A stretch of 64,000 bases of DNA from Sphingomonas sp. Leaf357 (GCF_001423845.1 NZ_LMPM01000002.1:310001-374000), one strand, 5' to 3'; positions 20,505-31,309 are shown, counted from the first letter of the stretch. Notes: generated by a model not told the origin, from the sequence alone. Made by a program: numbers and translations.

Positions 20505-22556
20505 ATGACCGCCCCCCTGCTCGACCCGCTGTCTTTGCCGCATTTTTCGGAGATCACCCCCGAGGCGATCCTGCCGGCGCTCGATATCGCGATCGCCGAG
20601 CATGAGGCGGTGGTGGCGACGCTCACGGCGACTCGGCCGAGCGGATTCGCCGAGGCGTGGCTGCCGTTCGAGCGCGCGGAAAACGCGCTCGACGCCTTGT
20701 GGTCGGCGGTATCGCACCTGCACGGCGTCGCCGACACGCCCGAGCTGCGCGCCGCGCATGCCGAGGGGCAGAAGCGGCTGATCGAGAACAGCATGAAGGT
20801 GGAGCAGAATCGCGAGCTGTACGACGTGTTCGTCGCGCTGTCCGTGTCGCCCGAATTCGCCGACCTGCCGGTTGCCGACCGCGTCGCGGTGGAACATGCG
20901 ATCCGCGATTTCACGCTGTCGGGCGTAGCTCTGGACGACGAAACGCGCGCGCGGTTCAGGGACGTCTCGATCGAACTGTCGGGCCTGTCGACCGCGTTCG
21001 GCAGCGCCGTCCTAGACGCGACCGAGGCGTGGGACGAGGTGATCACCGACGAGGCGATGCTCGCCGGCATTTCGGACGCCGACAAGGCGATGTTCCGCGC
21101 CGCCGCCCAGGCGAAGGGCGTGGAGGGCTGGCGCATCACCCTGCAGCAGCCGAGCGTCGGCGCGATCCTGACCTTCGCGCACGACCGCGATCTGCGCGCG
21201 CGCGTGTACCGCGCCAATGCCACGCGCGCGTCGGATCAGGGGCCGAATGCCGGCGCATTCGACAATTCGGGCCGCATCGCCCGCATTCTCGAACTGCGCC
21301 ACGAGGCCGCCGCGCTGCTCGGCTTCACCGATCCCGTCGCCCGCTCGCTGGCGACCAAGATGGCCCCCAATGCCGGCGAAGTCCTCGCGTTCCTGCGCGA
21401 TCTCGCGCGGCGCGCCAAGCCCGCCGCCGAGCGCGACCTGGCCGAACTCACCGCCTTCGCCGCCGAGACTCTTGGGATCGACGATCTCCAGCCCTGGGAC
21501 GTCGCCTTCGCCTCGAACCGGTTGCGGCAGGAGCGCTATGCGATCGACGAGCAGGCCGTGCGCGCCTATTTCCCGGTCGATCGCGTGATGGAAGGCTGGC
21601 AGGCGCTGCTCACCCGCCTGTTCGGCATCCGGCTGGTCGAGCGGCACGACGTGGCGCTGGCGCATCCCGACGCGCGCTTCTTCGACGTCATCGACGAGGG
21701 CGGCACGGTGGTTTCCGGCCTATATCTCGATCTCCACGCCCGCCCCGGCAAGCGTGGCGGCGCCTGGATGGCGCAGGCCCGCCCGCGCCTGGACGATGGC
21801 AATGCGGTGCGCGTGCCGGTCGCCTATCTCGTCTGCAACTTCGCCCCGAAGCCGGCCGACGGTGCGGACGGGGCGGCGCCCGCTCTGCTCAGCCATGACG
21901 ACGTGACCACGTTGCTGCATGAGACCGGCCACGGCCTCCACCATCTCTTCACTCGTGTGAACCGCCCGTCGATCGCCGGCACCAGCGGGTTCGAATGGGA
22001 CGCGGTCGAACTGCCGAGCCAGCTGATGGAGGATTTCGCTTGGGACAGGGACGTTCTGACCGGCATGTCCGGCCATTACGAAACCGGCGAACGCCTGCCC
22101 GCCGATCTGTTCGATCGGTTGGTGAAGGCGCGGCGGTTCCAGGCCGGGCTGTTCATCGTCCGCCAGGTCGAGTTCGCGCTGTTCGATCTGCTGCTCCATC
22201 TCGGCACGATGGGATCCGATCCGATCGAGGTGATCGAGGCGGTGCGCGACGAGGTGGCGGTGATCCGCCCGCCGGCGTGGAACCGCTTCCCGCATGCCTT
22301 CGGCCACATCTTTTCCGGCGGCTATGCGGCGGGCTATTACAGCTACCTATGGGCCGAACTGCTCGCCGCCGACGGGTTCATGGCGTTCGCCGAGGCCGGG
22401 CTGGTCGATCGCGGGACCGGTGATCGTTTCCGCGACGAAGTGCTCTCGCGCGGCGCGACCCGGCCGGCCGCCGACAGCTTCCGGGCCTTTCGCGGCCGCG
22501 ACGCCGATCCGACGGCCATGCTGCGCCGGCATGGTCTGGCCGAGATCGAAGCGTGA
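20505..22556 (+). CDS. prlC: M3 family metallopeptidase (oligopeptidase A-like)
   Basis: A 683-residue cytosolic zinc oligopeptidase that degrades short peptides, including signal-peptide remnants. The HExxH motif is HETGHGLHH at about residue 472, with the third ligand Glu in the following EWDAVELPSQLMEDF segment. Its length and N-terminal sequence (LDPLSLPHFSEITPEAILPAL) match oligopeptidase A (PrlC/OpdA) better than Dcp, though that distinction is by memory. Lack of a signal peptide fits a cytosolic location. AAAGAGG precedes the ATG. It is not coupled to neighbours. Confidence 0.92.
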   Translation: MTAPLLDPLSLPHFSEITPEAILPALDIAIAEHEAVVATLTATRPSGFAEAWLPFERAENALDALWSAVSHLHGVADTPELRAAHAEGQKRLIENSMKVEQNRELYDVFVALSVSPEFADLPVADRVAVEHAIRDFTLSGVALDDETRARFRDVSIELSGLSTAFGSAVLDATEAWDEVITDEAMLAGISDADKAMFRAAAQAKGVEGWRITLQQPSVGAILTFAHDRDLRARVYRANATRASDQGPNAGAFDNSGRIARILELRHEAAALLGFTDPVARSLATKMAPNAGEVLAFLRDLARRAKPAAERDLAELTAFAAETLGIDDLQPWDVAFASNRLRQERYAIDEQAVRAYFPVDRVMEGWQALLTRLFGIRLVERHDVALAHPDARFFDVIDEGGTVVSGLYLDLHARPGKRGGAWMAQARPRLDDGNAVRVPVAYLVCNFAPKPADGADGAAPALLSHDDVTTLLHETGHGLHHLFTRVNRPSIAGTSGFEWDAVELPSQLMEDFAWDRDVLTGMSGHYETGERLPADLFDRLVKARRFQAGLFIVRQVEFALFDLLLHLGTMGSDPIEVIEAVRDEVAVIRPPAWNRFPHAFGHIFSGGYAAGYYSYLWAELLAADGFMAFAEAGLVDRGTGDRFRDEVLSRGATRPAADSFRAFRGRDADPTAMLRRHGLAEIEA

Positions 22557-22580
22557 TGCCCGGTTGATCGCTCGCGGGCG

Positions 22581-24053
22581 TCAATCGCCGGACTTGCCGT
22601 TCTTCCGATAATCGAGCGCGGGGGCCATGTCGCCGAGCAATGGGCGATAGACGAAATCGGCGCCCCGCCTCCGGTCCAGCTCGGCCTTGGCCGCCGCGAT
22701 CGTGTCGGGGGCCGAGAACAGATCGGCGGCGGTGAGCGCCAGCGTCTTGGCCGCGACCTCCGCCCCCTTCAGGCCGATCTCCATGCCGTCCGCCGCCACC
22801 GCCTGCCAGCTGTGCGCGGGCGTGCCCGGCACCCAGGCGGCGGCGACCATGCCCGCGGTCGGCGTCGTATAGCTGACATCGCCAACATCGGTCGACGCAT
22901 AGCCGATCTCGCCCGACGAATATGGCAGGATATCGGTGGACGCGGGGGGCGCCTTGCCGCCGGTCGGCAGCGTCGCGCGCAACTTGGCGGCGAACGCCTC
23001 GTCCTGCGCGCTGTACTGCACGCCGCCGACGCGCTGCAGATTTTCGTACATTATCTTGCCCAGCGTATCGTTGGGCAGCAGATCGAACGTGCCGCCGACC
23101 TGCGAGAATTTCACCGTCGTGCCGGTGCCGAGCGCCGCGCCCTCGGCCGCCTTCTTCACCCGCTCCATGATCTCGGCGACGGTCTTCTGGCTGGGATGGC
23201 GGACGTAATAATAGACTTCGGCGGTGGCCGGCGTGACGTTGGGAGCCTTGCCGCCATCGGTGATGACATAATGGATGCGCGTTTCCTGCGGCACGCGCTG
23301 GCGCATCATATTGACCATCATATCCATCGCCTCGACCCCCTCCAGCGCGGATCGCCCGCGCTCCGGCGCGGCGGCGGCGTGGCTGGCGATGCCGGTGAAG
23401 CGGAATTTGCCGCTCATATTGGCCAGGCTCGTGCCCTGCGACGCGGAATTGCGGTCGGCTGCATGCCAGTGCAGCATCGAATCGACATCCTTGGTCAGCC
23501 CGGCGCGGACCAGGAAGACCTTGCCCGATCCGCCTTCCTCCGCCGGCGCGCCGTACAGGCGCAATTCGCCCTGCACCTTGTTCGCGACCATCCATGTCTT
23601 GACCGCGATCGCGGCGGACACCGAGGCCGCGCCGAACAGATTGTGACCGCAGGCATGGCCGGCCACCTGCCCGTCGATCGGCGAGAGTTCGGGCACCGCC
23701 TGTTGCGCGAGACCGGGCAGCGCATCGAATTCGGCAAGAATGCCGATCACCGGCCCGGTGCCGTTGCGGAAACGTGCGATGAACGCGGTCGGCATGCCGG
23801 CAACGCCGGCCTCGACCGTGAAACCGGCGGCTTTCAGCTGTTGCTGGAGCAGAGCCGAACTCTTCGTTTCCTGAAAGCCGACCTCGGCGAACTTCCAGAT
23901 CTCGAGCGCGGCCTTGTCCATCTGCGTCTTGCCCGCCGCGACGTTGGCGAGGATCGCGGTGCGATCCGCCTCGGTCAACGGCTTGGCCCCCGCGGACGAC
24001 GTGCTCAGGAACGCGATCGTAGCGGCGGCGGACAGAAATGTGCGGTTCGTCAT
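22581..24053 (-). CDS. Secreted M20 family amidohydrolase (AbgB-like)
   Basis: A 490-residue zinc-dependent amidohydrolase of the M20 aminoacylase/carboxypeptidase type, similar in layout to p-aminobenzoyl-glutamate hydrolase subunit B. The signal peptide is MTNRTFLSAAATIAFLSTSSAGA. Metal-ligand motifs are GHACGHNLFG and APAEEGGSGK. The dimerisation/lid domain follows (MLHWHAADRNSASQG, GIASHAAAAPERGRSALEGV). ATG 24053 is chosen because GGAGGAACGACC precedes it; the in-frame ATG 24095 has no SD. Substrate not determinable; periplasmic location inferred. It is the last gene in the same direction after gcv and the CcdC-like gene. Confidence 0.9.
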   Translation of the reverse strand: MTNRTFLSAAATIAFLSTSSAGAKPLTEADRTAILANVAAGKTQMDKAALEIWKFAEVGFQETKSSALLQQQLKAAGFTVEAGVAGMPTAFIARFRNGTGPVIGILAEFDALPGLAQQAVPELSPIDGQVAGHACGHNLFGAASVSAAIAVKTWMVANKVQGELRLYGAPAEEGGSGKVFLVRAGLTKDVDSMLHWHAADRNSASQGTSLANMSGKFRFTGIASHAAAAPERGRSALEGVEAMDMMVNMMRQRVPQETRIHYVITDGGKAPNVTPATAEVYYYVRHPSQKTVAEIMERVKKAAEGAALGTGTTVKFSQVGGTFDLLPNDTLGKIMYENLQRVGGVQYSAQDEAFAAKLRATLPTGGKAPPASTDILPYSSGEIGYASTDVGDVSYTTPTAGMVAAAWVPGTPAHSWQAVAADGMEIGLKGAEVAAKTLALTAADLFSAPDTIAAAKAELDRRRGADFVYRPLLGDMAPALDYRKNGKSGD

Positions 24054-24132
24054 GGTCGTTCCTCCCCAATCAATGCCCCCGCGCGCACGACGCACGACCT
24101 TCGATTTGCGGGCCCGCCGGAGATCGGCCCCC

Positions 24133-24666
24133 TCAAGCCGCGCGAACGCCCTTCGCCTCGTCGAGCAGGCGCTTCGCGCGGAGGTACATTTCCAGGCGGG
24201 TGGCGGAGAAAAGCCCCAAGGCCAGCGCGATAAGCACGTCGGTGACGACCATCGCGTTGAGATGGAAGCCGTATCCCCCGCCTTCGGCCAGCACGCCCCG
24301 GGCCGCCATGCGCACCACGATCAGCACGACGATGAACAGGAAGGCGGCCGGCGATGCCTTCTGGTTCAGCATATGCGTCTGGGGATCGACATGGATCTCC
24401 ATCAGCTTGCCGCGCTGCCAGCCGATCCCCGCCCCGACAAGCAACGCCGCCGCGCACACCGCCCAGGCGATCCCGGTCGGCGGGAATTCGTAGAACATGA
24501 TGCCAGCGAACAGCAGGTAGATCGCGGGCACGATCCACAGCGTTTCCAGCCGCAGCCGGCGCATCTTGCGCATTCCGCGCAGCCGCAGCGCGAGGACGAT
24601 CGTCACGATCACCGCGGTGATCGCATACTGAATCCACTGGTTGGGCTGGACGGCGTGGACCTGCAT
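24133..24666 (-). CDS. CcdC-like (DUF1453) integral membrane protein
   Basis: A 177-residue protein with about five transmembrane helices: QYAITAVIVTIVLALRLRGM, LETLWIVPAIYLLFAGIMFY, IAWAVCAAALLVGAGIGW, AAFLFIVVLIVVRMAARGVL and VVTDVLIALALGLFSATRLEMYLR. The cytoplasmic loop MEIHVDPQTHMLNQKASP is typical of CcdC/DUF1453 proteins, which are of uncertain function and were originally linked to cytochrome c maturation. It begins 16 bases after the gcvPB stop, so it may be read from the glycine-cleavage transcript, although nothing links it to glycine metabolism. Confidence 0.8.
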   Translation of the reverse strand: MQVHAVQPNQWIQYAITAVIVTIVLALRLRGMRKMRRLRLETLWIVPAIYLLFAGIMFYEFPPTGIAWAVCAAALLVGAGIGWQRGKLMEIHVDPQTHMLNQKASPAAFLFIVVLIVVRMAARGVLAEGGGYGFHLNAMVVTDVLIALALGLFSATRLEMYLRAKRLLDEAKGVRAA

Positions 24667-24682
24667 GCGACTTCCCCTTTGC

Positions 24683-26254
24683 CTATTCGGCTGCCTCGGC
24701 GAGCACCGGATCCTTCCATACCAGAACAGGCTTGCGCGCCGCTAGCGTCTCGTCGAGCCGTGAGCGGGGGGCGAAGTGCGGCGCCGATTTCAGCGCCACG
24801 TCGCCCGCCTTGGCGCGTTCCGCCACCGAGCGCAGCGCGCCGATGAACTGGTCGAGCGCCGCCTTGCTCTCGGTCTCGGTCGGCTCGATCAGCATTGCGC
24901 CGTGCACGACCAAGGGGAAATACATCGTCATCGGATGATACCCCTCGTCGATCAGCCCCTTGGCGACGTCAATCGTCGAGAAGCCCTCGGCAAGGTTCTC
25001 GTCGCTGAACAGCGCTTCGTGCATGCACGGACCCGACGGGCCGAACGGCGCGACCAAGGTCTTGTCGAGCGAGCGCAGGATATAGTTCGCGTTGAGCACC
25101 GCATCCTCGGCGACCTGACGCAGGCCGTCCGCGCCGTGGCTGAGGATATAGGTGAGCGCGCGCGTGAACATGCCCATCTGGCCGTTGAACGCGGTCATCC
25201 GGCCGAAACTGTCGGGATGACGATCGTCGACGGTTTCTTCCTCGACCAGCGTGATATGGCCATCGGCGTGACGTTCGGTGAACGGCAGCGGGCCGAACGG
25301 CGCCAGCGCTTCGGACAGCACGACCGGACCCGAACCCGGACCACCACCGCCGTGCGGGGTGGAGAAGGTCTTGTGCAGGTTGATGTGCATCGCATCGATG
25401 CCGAGATCGCCCGGCCGCACGCGCCCGACGATCGCGTTGAAGTTCGCGCCGTCGCAATAGACGTAGCCGCCGGCGGCATGGACCGCATCGGAGATCGCCT
25501 TCATGTCGCGCTCGAACAGGCCGCAGGTATTGGGGTTGGTGATCATCACCGCCGCGACATCCGGTCCGAGCCGGCTCTTCAGCGCATCGAGATCGACCCG
25601 ACCTTCGGCGGTCGCCGGAATGTCCTCCACCTTGAAACCGGCGAACGCCGCCGTCGCGGGATTGGTGCCGTGCGCGCTTTCCGGCACCAGCACGACCTTG
25701 CGGTGCCCCTCGCCACGCTTTTCCAGCGCCGCCTTGATGCATAATATCCCGCACAACTCGCCATGCGCGCCGGCCTTCGGCGTCATCGCCACACCGTACA
25801 TCCCGGTCAGCTCGATCAACCACACCGCAAGCTCATTGATCACCCCCAGCGCGCCCTGCACGGTATCGACGGGGGCGAGAGGGTGAACGTCGGCGAAGCC
25901 GGGCAGCCGCGCCATTTTCTCGTTCAGACGCGGATTGTGCTTCATCGTGCAGCTGCCGAGCGGGAAGAAGCCCAGGTCGATGCCGTAATTCTGGCGGCTG
26001 AGGCGCGTATAGTGGCGCACCGTTTCGGGTTCGGACAGGCCCGGCAGGCCGATCGCGGTGGTGCGCGCCAATTCGCCGAGACGCGATTGCACCTTGGCCG
26101 GGGCGGCGACCTCGACGCCGGTGGTGGTCGTGTCGCCGATCTCGAAGATCAGCGCCTCTTCCAGCATCAACGCCTTATTGCCGGTGAAGGTCGGGGCAGC
26201 GGATGTCCCCTGCTGTGGCGCTTCGGGGCGCCAGCCGCTCGCGTTGATGCTCAT
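24683..26254 (-). CDS. gcvPB: Glycine dehydrogenase (P protein) subunit 2
   Basis: A 523-residue PLP-binding half of the heterodimeric glycine decarboxylase. Conserved segments are [19 protein letters not shown], and [19 protein letters not shown] with the PLP-lysine in HK. It decarboxylates glycine and passes aminomethyl to lipoyl-GcvH. The start at 26254 (MSINASGW) overlaps the gcvPA stop by four bases (ATGA), so the two subunits are translationally coupled. The longer frame to 26605 is an artefact overlapping gcvPA. It is controlled with the rest of the operon by the upstream glycine riboswitch. Confidence 0.96.
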   Translation of the reverse strand: MSINASGWRPEAPQQGTSAAPTFTGNKALMLEEALIFEIGDTTTTGVEVAAPAKVQSRLGELARTTAIGLPGLSEPETVRHYTRLSRQNYGIDLGFFPLGSCTMKHNPRLNEKMARLPGFADVHPLAPVDTVQGALGVINELAVWLIELTGMYGVAMTPKAGAHGELCGILCIKAALEKRGEGHRKVVLVPESAHGTNPATAAFAGFKVEDIPATAEGRVDLDALKSRLGPDVAAVMITNPNTCGLFERDMKAISDAVHAAGGYVYCDGANFNAIVGRVRPGDLGIDAMHINLHKTFSTPHGGGGPGSGPVVLSEALAPFGPLPFTERHADGHITLVEEETVDDRHPDSFGRMTAFNGQMGMFTRALTYILSHGADGLRQVAEDAVLNANYILRSLDKTLVAPFGPSGPCMHEALFSDENLAEGFSTIDVAKGLIDEGYHPMTMYFPLVVHGAMLIEPTETESKAALDQFIGALRSVAERAKAGDVALKSAPHFAPRSRLDETLAARKPVLVWKDPVLAEAAE

Positions 26255-27609
26255 GCCAGAACCTCCTGCAATGCCGTCGCCAGCGCCTCGACATCCTCTG
26301 CCGTCGTCGTTTCCGTGACGGCGACCACCAACCCGTTCGCCAGCGCATCGTCGCCAGGATACAGGCGGCCGAGCGACACGCCGGCCAGAATGCCCTTGTC
26401 GGCCAGCGCCCGCACGATCGGGCGTGCCTCCTGCGACAGCTTGAGCGTGAACTCGTTGAAGAACACCGGCGTCACCAGTTCGACGCCCGGCACCTGAACC
26501 AGCCGTTCGGCGGCGGCGACCGCGCCGGCATGGTTGGTCTCGGCCAAGGCGCGCAGGCCCGCCTCGCCGAGCAACGTCATGTGGATCGAGAAGGCCAAAG
26601 CGCACAGGCCGCTATTGGTGCAGATGTTGGACGTCGCCTTCTCGCGCCGGATATGCTGTTCGCGTGTCGAGAGCGTCAGCACGAAGCCGCGCCGCCCGTC
26701 GGCATCCTGGGTCTCGCCGCACAACCGTCCCGGCATCTGGCGGACGTACTTCTCCTTGCAGCCGAACAGGCCGACATAAGGGCCGCCGAACTGCAGCCCG
26801 ACGCCGATCGACTGGCCTTCGCCGACGACGATGTCCGCGCCCATTTCGCCGGGCGAACGGATCGCGCCCAAGGCCACCGGCTCGGTGACGACGGCGATCA
26901 GCAGCGCCTTCTTCGCCTGGCACGCGGCAGCGAGTTCGGAAAGGTCGGCGATGCGGCCCAGAATGTCGGGATATTGCACCACGACGCACGACGTATCGCC
27001 GTCGATCGCCGCGATCAGATCGGCGATGTCGCCTTCCGGTGCCAAGTGCGGCGCGGCGGTTTCCAGCACGTCGCCGGTGAACTTCGCCATCGTCTTCGCG
27101 ACCGACACGTAATGCGGGTGCAGGCCGGACGAGAGGATCGCCTTGGCCCGCTTGGTCACACGCCGCGCCATGCCGATCGCCTCCCAGCATGCGGTCGACC
27201 CGTCGTACATCGATGCGTTCGCCACGTCCGTACCGAGCAGGCGCGCGACCTGGGTCTGGAATTCGAACAGCATCTGCAGCGTGCCCTGCGCGATTTCCGG
27301 CTGATACGGCGTGTAGGCGGTGAGGAATTCGCCGCGCTGGATCAGGTGGTCGACGCTGGCCGGCACGTGATGCTTGTACGCGCCGCAACCGAGGAAGAAC
27401 GGGCCGTCGCTGGCGGCGACGTTCTTGCGCGCAAGCGCGGTCATGTGCCGTTCGACCGCCAGTTCGCTCGCGTGCATCGGCAGGCCGTGGATCGGCCCGT
27501 CGAGCCGCGCGATCTCGGGCACGTCGACGAAAAGGTTATCGATCGAGGACGCGCCGATCACGGCGAGCATCTCGGTACGGTCTTGGGACGTCAGGGGCAG
27601 GTAGCGCAT
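26251..27609 (-). CDS. gcvPA: Glycine dehydrogenase (P protein) subunit 1
   Basis: A 452-residue first subunit of the two-chain P protein. It begins [19 protein letters not shown], the typical start of the family, and contains [36 protein letters not shown] and [14 protein letters not shown] 27609 is preferred over 27681, which lies inside the preceding palindromic repeat. The SD is weak (GGGAA). Upstream, the entire spacer to gcvH is occupied by a perfect 26-bp inverted repeat, which may affect mRNA stability or relative expression of the operon halves. Confidence 0.96.
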   Translation of the reverse strand: MRYLPLTSQDRTEMLAVIGASSIDNLFVDVPEIARLDGPIHGLPMHASELAVERHMTALARKNVAASDGPFFLGCGAYKHHVPASVDHLIQRGEFLTAYTPYQPEIAQGTLQMLFEFQTQVARLLGTDVANASMYDGSTACWEAIGMARRVTKRAKAILSSGLHPHYVSVAKTMAKFTGDVLETAAPHLAPEGDIADLIAAIDGDTSCVVVQYPDILGRIADLSELAAACQAKKALLIAVVTEPVALGAIRSPGEMGADIVVGEGQSIGVGLQFGGPYVGLFGCKEKYVRQMPGRLCGETQDADGRRGFVLTLSTREQHIRREKATSNICTNSGLCALAFSIHMTLLGEAGLRALAETNHAGAVAAAERLVQVPGVELVTPVFFNEFTLKLSQEARPIVRALADKGILAGVSLGRLYPGDDALANGLVVAVTETTTAEDVEALATALQEVLA

Positions 27610-27618
27610 GGGAATTCC

Positions 27619-27712
27619 CGTCGCCCCGGCGGAGGCCGGGGCCGATTGGGTAAGGCACGCGGCTGACGTTGCGAGCGACAACGTAGCGGCCCCGGCCTCC
27701 GCCGGGGCGACG
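27619..27712. repeat. Perfect 26-bp inverted repeat in the gcvH-gcvPA spacer
   Basis: Arms 27619-27644 and 27687-27712 are exact reverse complements (26/26), beginning CGTCGCCCCGGCGGAGGCCG. A 42-base loop separates them. The element fills almost the whole 109-base intergenic gap inside an operon, so it would form a strong mRNA hairpin. Confidence 0.9.
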
Positions 27713-27718
27713 CGCTAA

Positions 27719-28090
27719 CTACAGCTTCGCGACGAACGCCGCGTAGGCGGTCTCGTCCATCAGGCTTTCCAGTTCGCTCGGGTCGCTCAGCGTGATCTTG
27801 TAGAACCAGCCGTCGCCTTCCGGATCCTCGTTGACCAGCCCCGGCGTTTCGGTGAGTTCGCCATTGCTCTCGACCACGGTGCCGCTGGCCGGCGAATAGA
27901 CGTCGGAGGCGGCCTTGACCGATTCGACCACAGCGGCTTCGTCGCCCTTGGTCAGTTCCTTGCCGTCCTCGGGCACGTCGACGAACACGATGTCGCCGAG
28001 CTGGCCTTGCGCGTACTCGCTGATCCCGACGGTGCCGACGTCGCCATCGACGTCGATCCATTCATGGTCTTCGGTGAAATAGCGGCTCAT
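27719..28090 (-). CDS. gcvH: Glycine cleavage system H protein
   Basis: A 123-residue lipoyl carrier that shuttles the aminomethyl group between P, T and L proteins. The lipoylated Lys lies in [16 protein letters not shown] (the ESVKAA motif). The sequence begins [19 protein letters not shown], a family hallmark. It is full length. ATG 28090 follows GAGCCAAGTGAA with only a modest SD; it starts right after the gcvT stop (28092), so coupling is likely. Confidence 0.97.
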   Translation of the reverse strand: MSRYFTEDHEWIDVDGDVGTVGISEYAQGQLGDIVFVDVPEDGKELTKGDEAAVVESVKAASDVYSPASGTVVESNGELTETPGLVNEDPEGDGWFYKITLSDPSELESLMDETAYAAFVAKL

Positions 28091-28091
28091 T

Positions 28092-29222
28092 TCACTTGGC
28101 TCCTCTAACGTAACGATGGGGAATGAAGGGCATGGCGGTGACGGTGCCGATATGGACCTTGCCGCGCTGCGCGATCTGGATGACAGTGCCGATCTCGGCC
28201 ATCGCCAGCGGAACATAGGCCATCGCGATCGGCGCGCCGAGGCTGGGGGCGAACCCGCCCGAGGTGATCTTGCCGACCTCGGATCCGTCCCGGTCGACCA
28301 CCGCCGCGCCCTCGCGCACCGGCTGGCGACCGTCGATGACGAGGCCGACGCGCCTGGTGATCGCGCCGCTCTCGCGTTCCATCAGAATGCGCGCGGCACC
28401 GGGAAAATTGGCCTCCTCGCGGCGGCGCTTGCTGGCGACCGCAAAGTTCAGGGCGGCCATGATCGGCGTCGTCTCGGGATCGAGATCGTGGCCGTAGAGC
28501 GGCAGATCCGCCTCGAGCCGCAGCGAATCGCGCGCACCGAGCCCGATCGGCTTCACTTCCGGCTCCGCGCACAGCGCATCGACGAAATCCGTCACGTCCT
28601 CCGCCGGAATCGAAATCTCGAACCCGTCCTCGCCGGTATAGCCCGATCGGCTGATCCAGATCGACTGGTGCCGCCAGGTGAAGCGCCCGCCGGTCATGAA
28701 CACCAGCGCCTCGACCCCCGGCACGAGCCGCGACAGCGCGTCGACCGCCTTCGGACCCTGCAGCGCGAGCAGCGCCTGATCGGCCATGTGGTTGATTGTG
28801 ATGTCGTCGGGCAGATGATCGAGCAGATGCGTGATGTCGTCATACTTCACCGCGCCGTTGACGACCATGTAAAGGCCGTCTTCCCAGCGCGTGAACATCA
28901 GATCGTCGAGGATACCGCCATTGTCCGCGAGCAGCAGCGAATATTTCTGCGCGTTGAGCTTCAGGCTCTTCACATCCGCCGGGATCAGCGCCTCGAGCGC
29001 CGCGTCCAGCCCTTCGCCCGACAAGTAAAGCTGACCCATGTGGGATACGTCGAACAGTCCGGCATTCTCGCGCACCCACAGATGCTCGGCCATGATGCCT
29101 TCGTACTGGACCGGCATCTCATAGCCCGCGAACGGCACCATGCGGCCACCCCGCGCGCGATGCCACGCATCCAGCGGCAGCAACTGGTTCTCGATTTCGG
29201 GGCCTTCTTCCTGCTCGCTCAC
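28092..29222 (-). CDS. gcvT: Glycine cleavage system aminomethyltransferase (T protein)
   Basis: A 376-residue tetrahydrofolate-dependent aminomethyltransferase. Family segments: [35 protein letters not shown] and [15 protein letters not shown], with the C-terminal barrel domain ending VRGAK. The start is taken as GTG 29222 ([13 protein letters not shown]) because GGAG lies seven bases upstream and the length then matches the family; the frame continues open upstream into the riboswitch, which is non-coding. It is the first gene of the gcvT-H-PA-PB operon. Confidence 0.96.
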   Translation of the reverse strand: MSEQEEGPEIENQLLPLDAWHRARGGRMVPFAGYEMPVQYEGIMAEHLWVRENAGLFDVSHMGQLYLSGEGLDAALEALIPADVKSLKLNAQKYSLLLADNGGILDDLMFTRWEDGLYMVVNGAVKYDDITHLLDHLPDDITINHMADQALLALQGPKAVDALSRLVPGVEALVFMTGGRFTWRHQSIWISRSGYTGEDGFEISIPAEDVTDFVDALCAEPEVKPIGLGARDSLRLEADLPLYGHDLDPETTPIMAALNFAVASKRRREEANFPGAARILMERESGAITRRVGLVIDGRQPVREGAAVVDRDGSEVGKITSGGFAPSLGAPIAMAYVPLAMAEIGTVIQIAQRGKVHIGTVTAMPFIPHRYVRGAK

Positions 29223-29283
29223 TATCGGTCTCCGTCCGGGGTGCAACGATTCGCCGGCGCTGGTGCGCCACGGTTCGCTGCCC

Positions 29284-29482
29284 CCTCTGTCACGGAACCT
29301 GAGAGCTTTGACCACGCTTTTGCCGCGCGGCTTACCCCTTCGGTGGCTCCCACTGTCGCGGGAACGCTTTCCAGAGTGTCGTCAGCCCTGCGCGGTCCGG
29401 TTGCCTGAGAGATTCCGGGGCGGTTGCTCCTTCGGCGGCGGGCCGAACCTGAAAGGTTCGCCCGCGCTCTCCCGCGCAGTGC
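29284..29482 (-). promoter_or_regulatory. Tandem (two-aptamer) glycine riboswitch
   Basis: On the minus strand the first aptamer has P1 arms CTGCGCGG / CCGCGCAG. Inside are the core GGGAGAGCGC, the CCGAAGGAGCAA element and AATCTCTCAGGCA. After a short linker with GACACTCTGGAAAGC the second aptamer follows, with GTGGGAGCCACCGAAGGGG, then AAAGCTCTCAGG and closing arm CAGAG. These are the conserved elements of glycine riboswitches. It ends about 60 bases before the gcvT GTG, so it controls the whole gcv operon, presumably switching it on when glycine is abundant. Confidence 0.93.
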
Positions 29483-29569
29483 CTATGCCGGTCACCCGCC
29501 ATCGACGCGTCCGATGTGACGCGCCGCAGCAAACGAGTCAATCCGTTTGCAGAGCGGTGCCGGAGCGGA

Positions 29570-30235
29570 TCAACGCGTGGCGTTATATTTCAGCTGATCG
29601 TCGGTGAGCTGGAAGCCGACCAGCGCCTCGAAGCTCGCGCTCTTCACCGCCTGGCGGATATCCGGGCGGGACAGCGGATCGACCGCGGCATCGTCGTCGC
29701 CGGCCTTGCGCTTCTCGGTCAGCTTCTTGCGGATGTCGTCCGGCAGGGTCGCGGCGGCGCGCGAGATGTTGGTGCTCGCCTGCCCATTGGTCGAGGCGCG
29801 GGTCTGTCCGGCGTCGAAATGGATCGTCACGCGCCCGATGCGCTTGGCCGTCACCGCCGTGCCGCCGCGCACGATGGCGATGAAATAGGGCAAGGTCACG
29901 TCGCGCGCGGCCGAAGCGTTGATGCGGCTGGCGCGGATGTCGAAGGTGACGTTGGTCTGGATGTCGGCACCCTCCTCGTTGCAGGTCGAGCGTACGTTGG
30001 TCATCAGCGCGGTCACATCGATCGCCGCCGCGTCGCGGCTGGCCGGGGGATCGAACAAGGTGATGTCGCCGGTCGAGGCCGGAACGCCGACGCTGGGGCA
30101 GGCCGAGCGCACGGCGGTGATGCCGACACCGCCCGCCAGATCGATCTCGCCCTTCTTGGCGCACCCGCCGAGCAACGCCGCGAGGCCGGCCGCCAAAAGG
30201 ATCGGGGCGAAGGAATTCCGGGCTGTCACGCGCAT
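29570..30235 (-). CDS. Lipoprotein of unknown function
   Basis: A 221-residue protein. It has a lipoprotein signal ([20 protein letters not shown] then LLGGCAKK, lipobox LGGC). The body contains [20 protein letters not shown] and [20 protein letters not shown], strand-rich like a periplasmic or outer-membrane-attached domain, and a charged tail [16 protein letters not shown] do not recognise a family. ATG 30235 is set by AAGGAG five bases upstream; a frame extending to 32107 is a shadow over ispH and thrB. It diverges from ispH across a 114-base gap. Confidence 0.8.
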   Translation of the reverse strand: MRVTARNSFAPILLAAGLAALLGGCAKKGEIDLAGGVGITAVRSACPSVGVPASTGDITLFDPPASRDAAAIDVTALMTNVRSTCNEEGADIQTNVTFDIRASRINASAARDVTLPYFIAIVRGGTAVTAKRIGRVTIHFDAGQTRASTNGQASTNISRAAATLPDDIRKKLTEKRKAGDDDAAVDPLSRPDIRQAVKSASFEALVGFQLTDDQLKYNATR

Positions 30236-30349
30236 ACGCTCCTTACTCAATGGGATGGGCCGGACGCCGAAAATGTCGGCCAGCCTGGAATGGCGCGCAC
30301 CATAGGAACCGGCTTTCGCCCGTGCAAGCAATCGCGTAGGGCAAGCGCC

Positions 30350-31309
30350 ATGGGAATCGCCGCAAAACCACCGCTCGAACTGCTGATCGCCGCGCCGCGT
30401 GGCTTCTGTGCGGGCGTGGACCGCGCGATCCGGATCGTCGAACTGGCGATCGAGAAGCACGGCGCGCCGGTCTATGTCCGGCATGAGATCGTGCACAACA
30501 AATATGTCGTGGATACGCTGCGCGCGCAGGGCGCGATCTTCGTGGAGGAACTGAGCGAGGTGCCCGAAGGCGTGCCGGTGGTGTTCTCCGCCCACGGCGT
30601 GCCCAAATCGGTTCCGGCGGCGGCCCAGGATCGCGGGCTGACCTATCTCGACGCGACCTGCCCGCTCGTCTCGAAGGTGCATCGCCAGGCCGAACGGCTG
30701 GTGGCGCAGGGCAAGCACATCGTGTTCATCGGCCATGCCGGTCATCCGGAAGTGATCGGCACCTTCGGCCAAGTGCCGCCGGGCGCGATGACGCTGATCG
30801 AAACGGCAGCCGATGCCGAGGCGTTCATGCCCGCCGACCCCGACAACATCGCCTTCCTGACCCAGACGACCCTGTCGGTGGACGACACCGCCGAAGTGGT
30901 CGCCACGCTGCAGCGGCGCTTCGCGGCGATCCAGGCACCACGGCCGGACGACATCTGCTACGCCACATCGAACCGCCAGACCGCCGTGAAGGCGATCGCC
31001 GCGATGTGCGACGCGATGCTGGTGATCGGCGCGCCCAATTCGTCCAACTCCGTTCGCCTCGTCGAAGTTGCGGAGCGCGAAGGCACGCGGGCGGTGCTGA
31101 TCCAGCGCGCGGATGCGCTCGATCTGGCGTTTCTGGACGGGGTGCGGACGCTCGGCATCACCGCCGGTGCCTCGGCTCCCGAAGTGCTGGTGCGCGAAGT
31201 GGTCGCGCGATTGTCCGAGCATTTCGAGGTCAGCGAGCGCGAGGTGGAAACCAACCGCGAGACCGTCTCCTTCAAACTGCCCCGCGGCCTCGAAGCCGCC
31301 GCTGCCTGA
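30350..31309 (+). CDS. ispH: 4-hydroxy-3-methylbut-2-enyl diphosphate reductase
   Basis: A 319-residue [4Fe-4S] enzyme that makes IPP and DMAPP in the last step of the MEP pathway. The three cluster cysteines are visible in [24 protein letters not shown] and [11 protein letters not shown]. Also present are [32 protein letters not shown] and [14 protein letters not shown]. It starts at ATG 30350 (MGIAAKPP) with a weak SD; the frame upstream to 29516 is not coding. Its stop abuts the GTG of thrB, forming an ispH-thrB-rnhA operon. Confidence 0.96.
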   Translation: MGIAAKPPLELLIAAPRGFCAGVDRAIRIVELAIEKHGAPVYVRHEIVHNKYVVDTLRAQGAIFVEELSEVPEGVPVVFSAHGVPKSVPAAAQDRGLTYLDATCPLVSKVHRQAERLVAQGKHIVFIGHAGHPEVIGTFGQVPPGAMTLIETAADAEAFMPADPDNIAFLTQTTLSVDDTAEVVATLQRRFAAIQAPRPDDICYATSNRQTAVKAIAAMCDAMLVIGAPNSSNSVRLVEVAEREGTRAVLIQRADALDLAFLDGVRTLGITAGASAPEVLVREVVARLSEHFEVSEREVETNRETVSFKLPRGLEAAAA

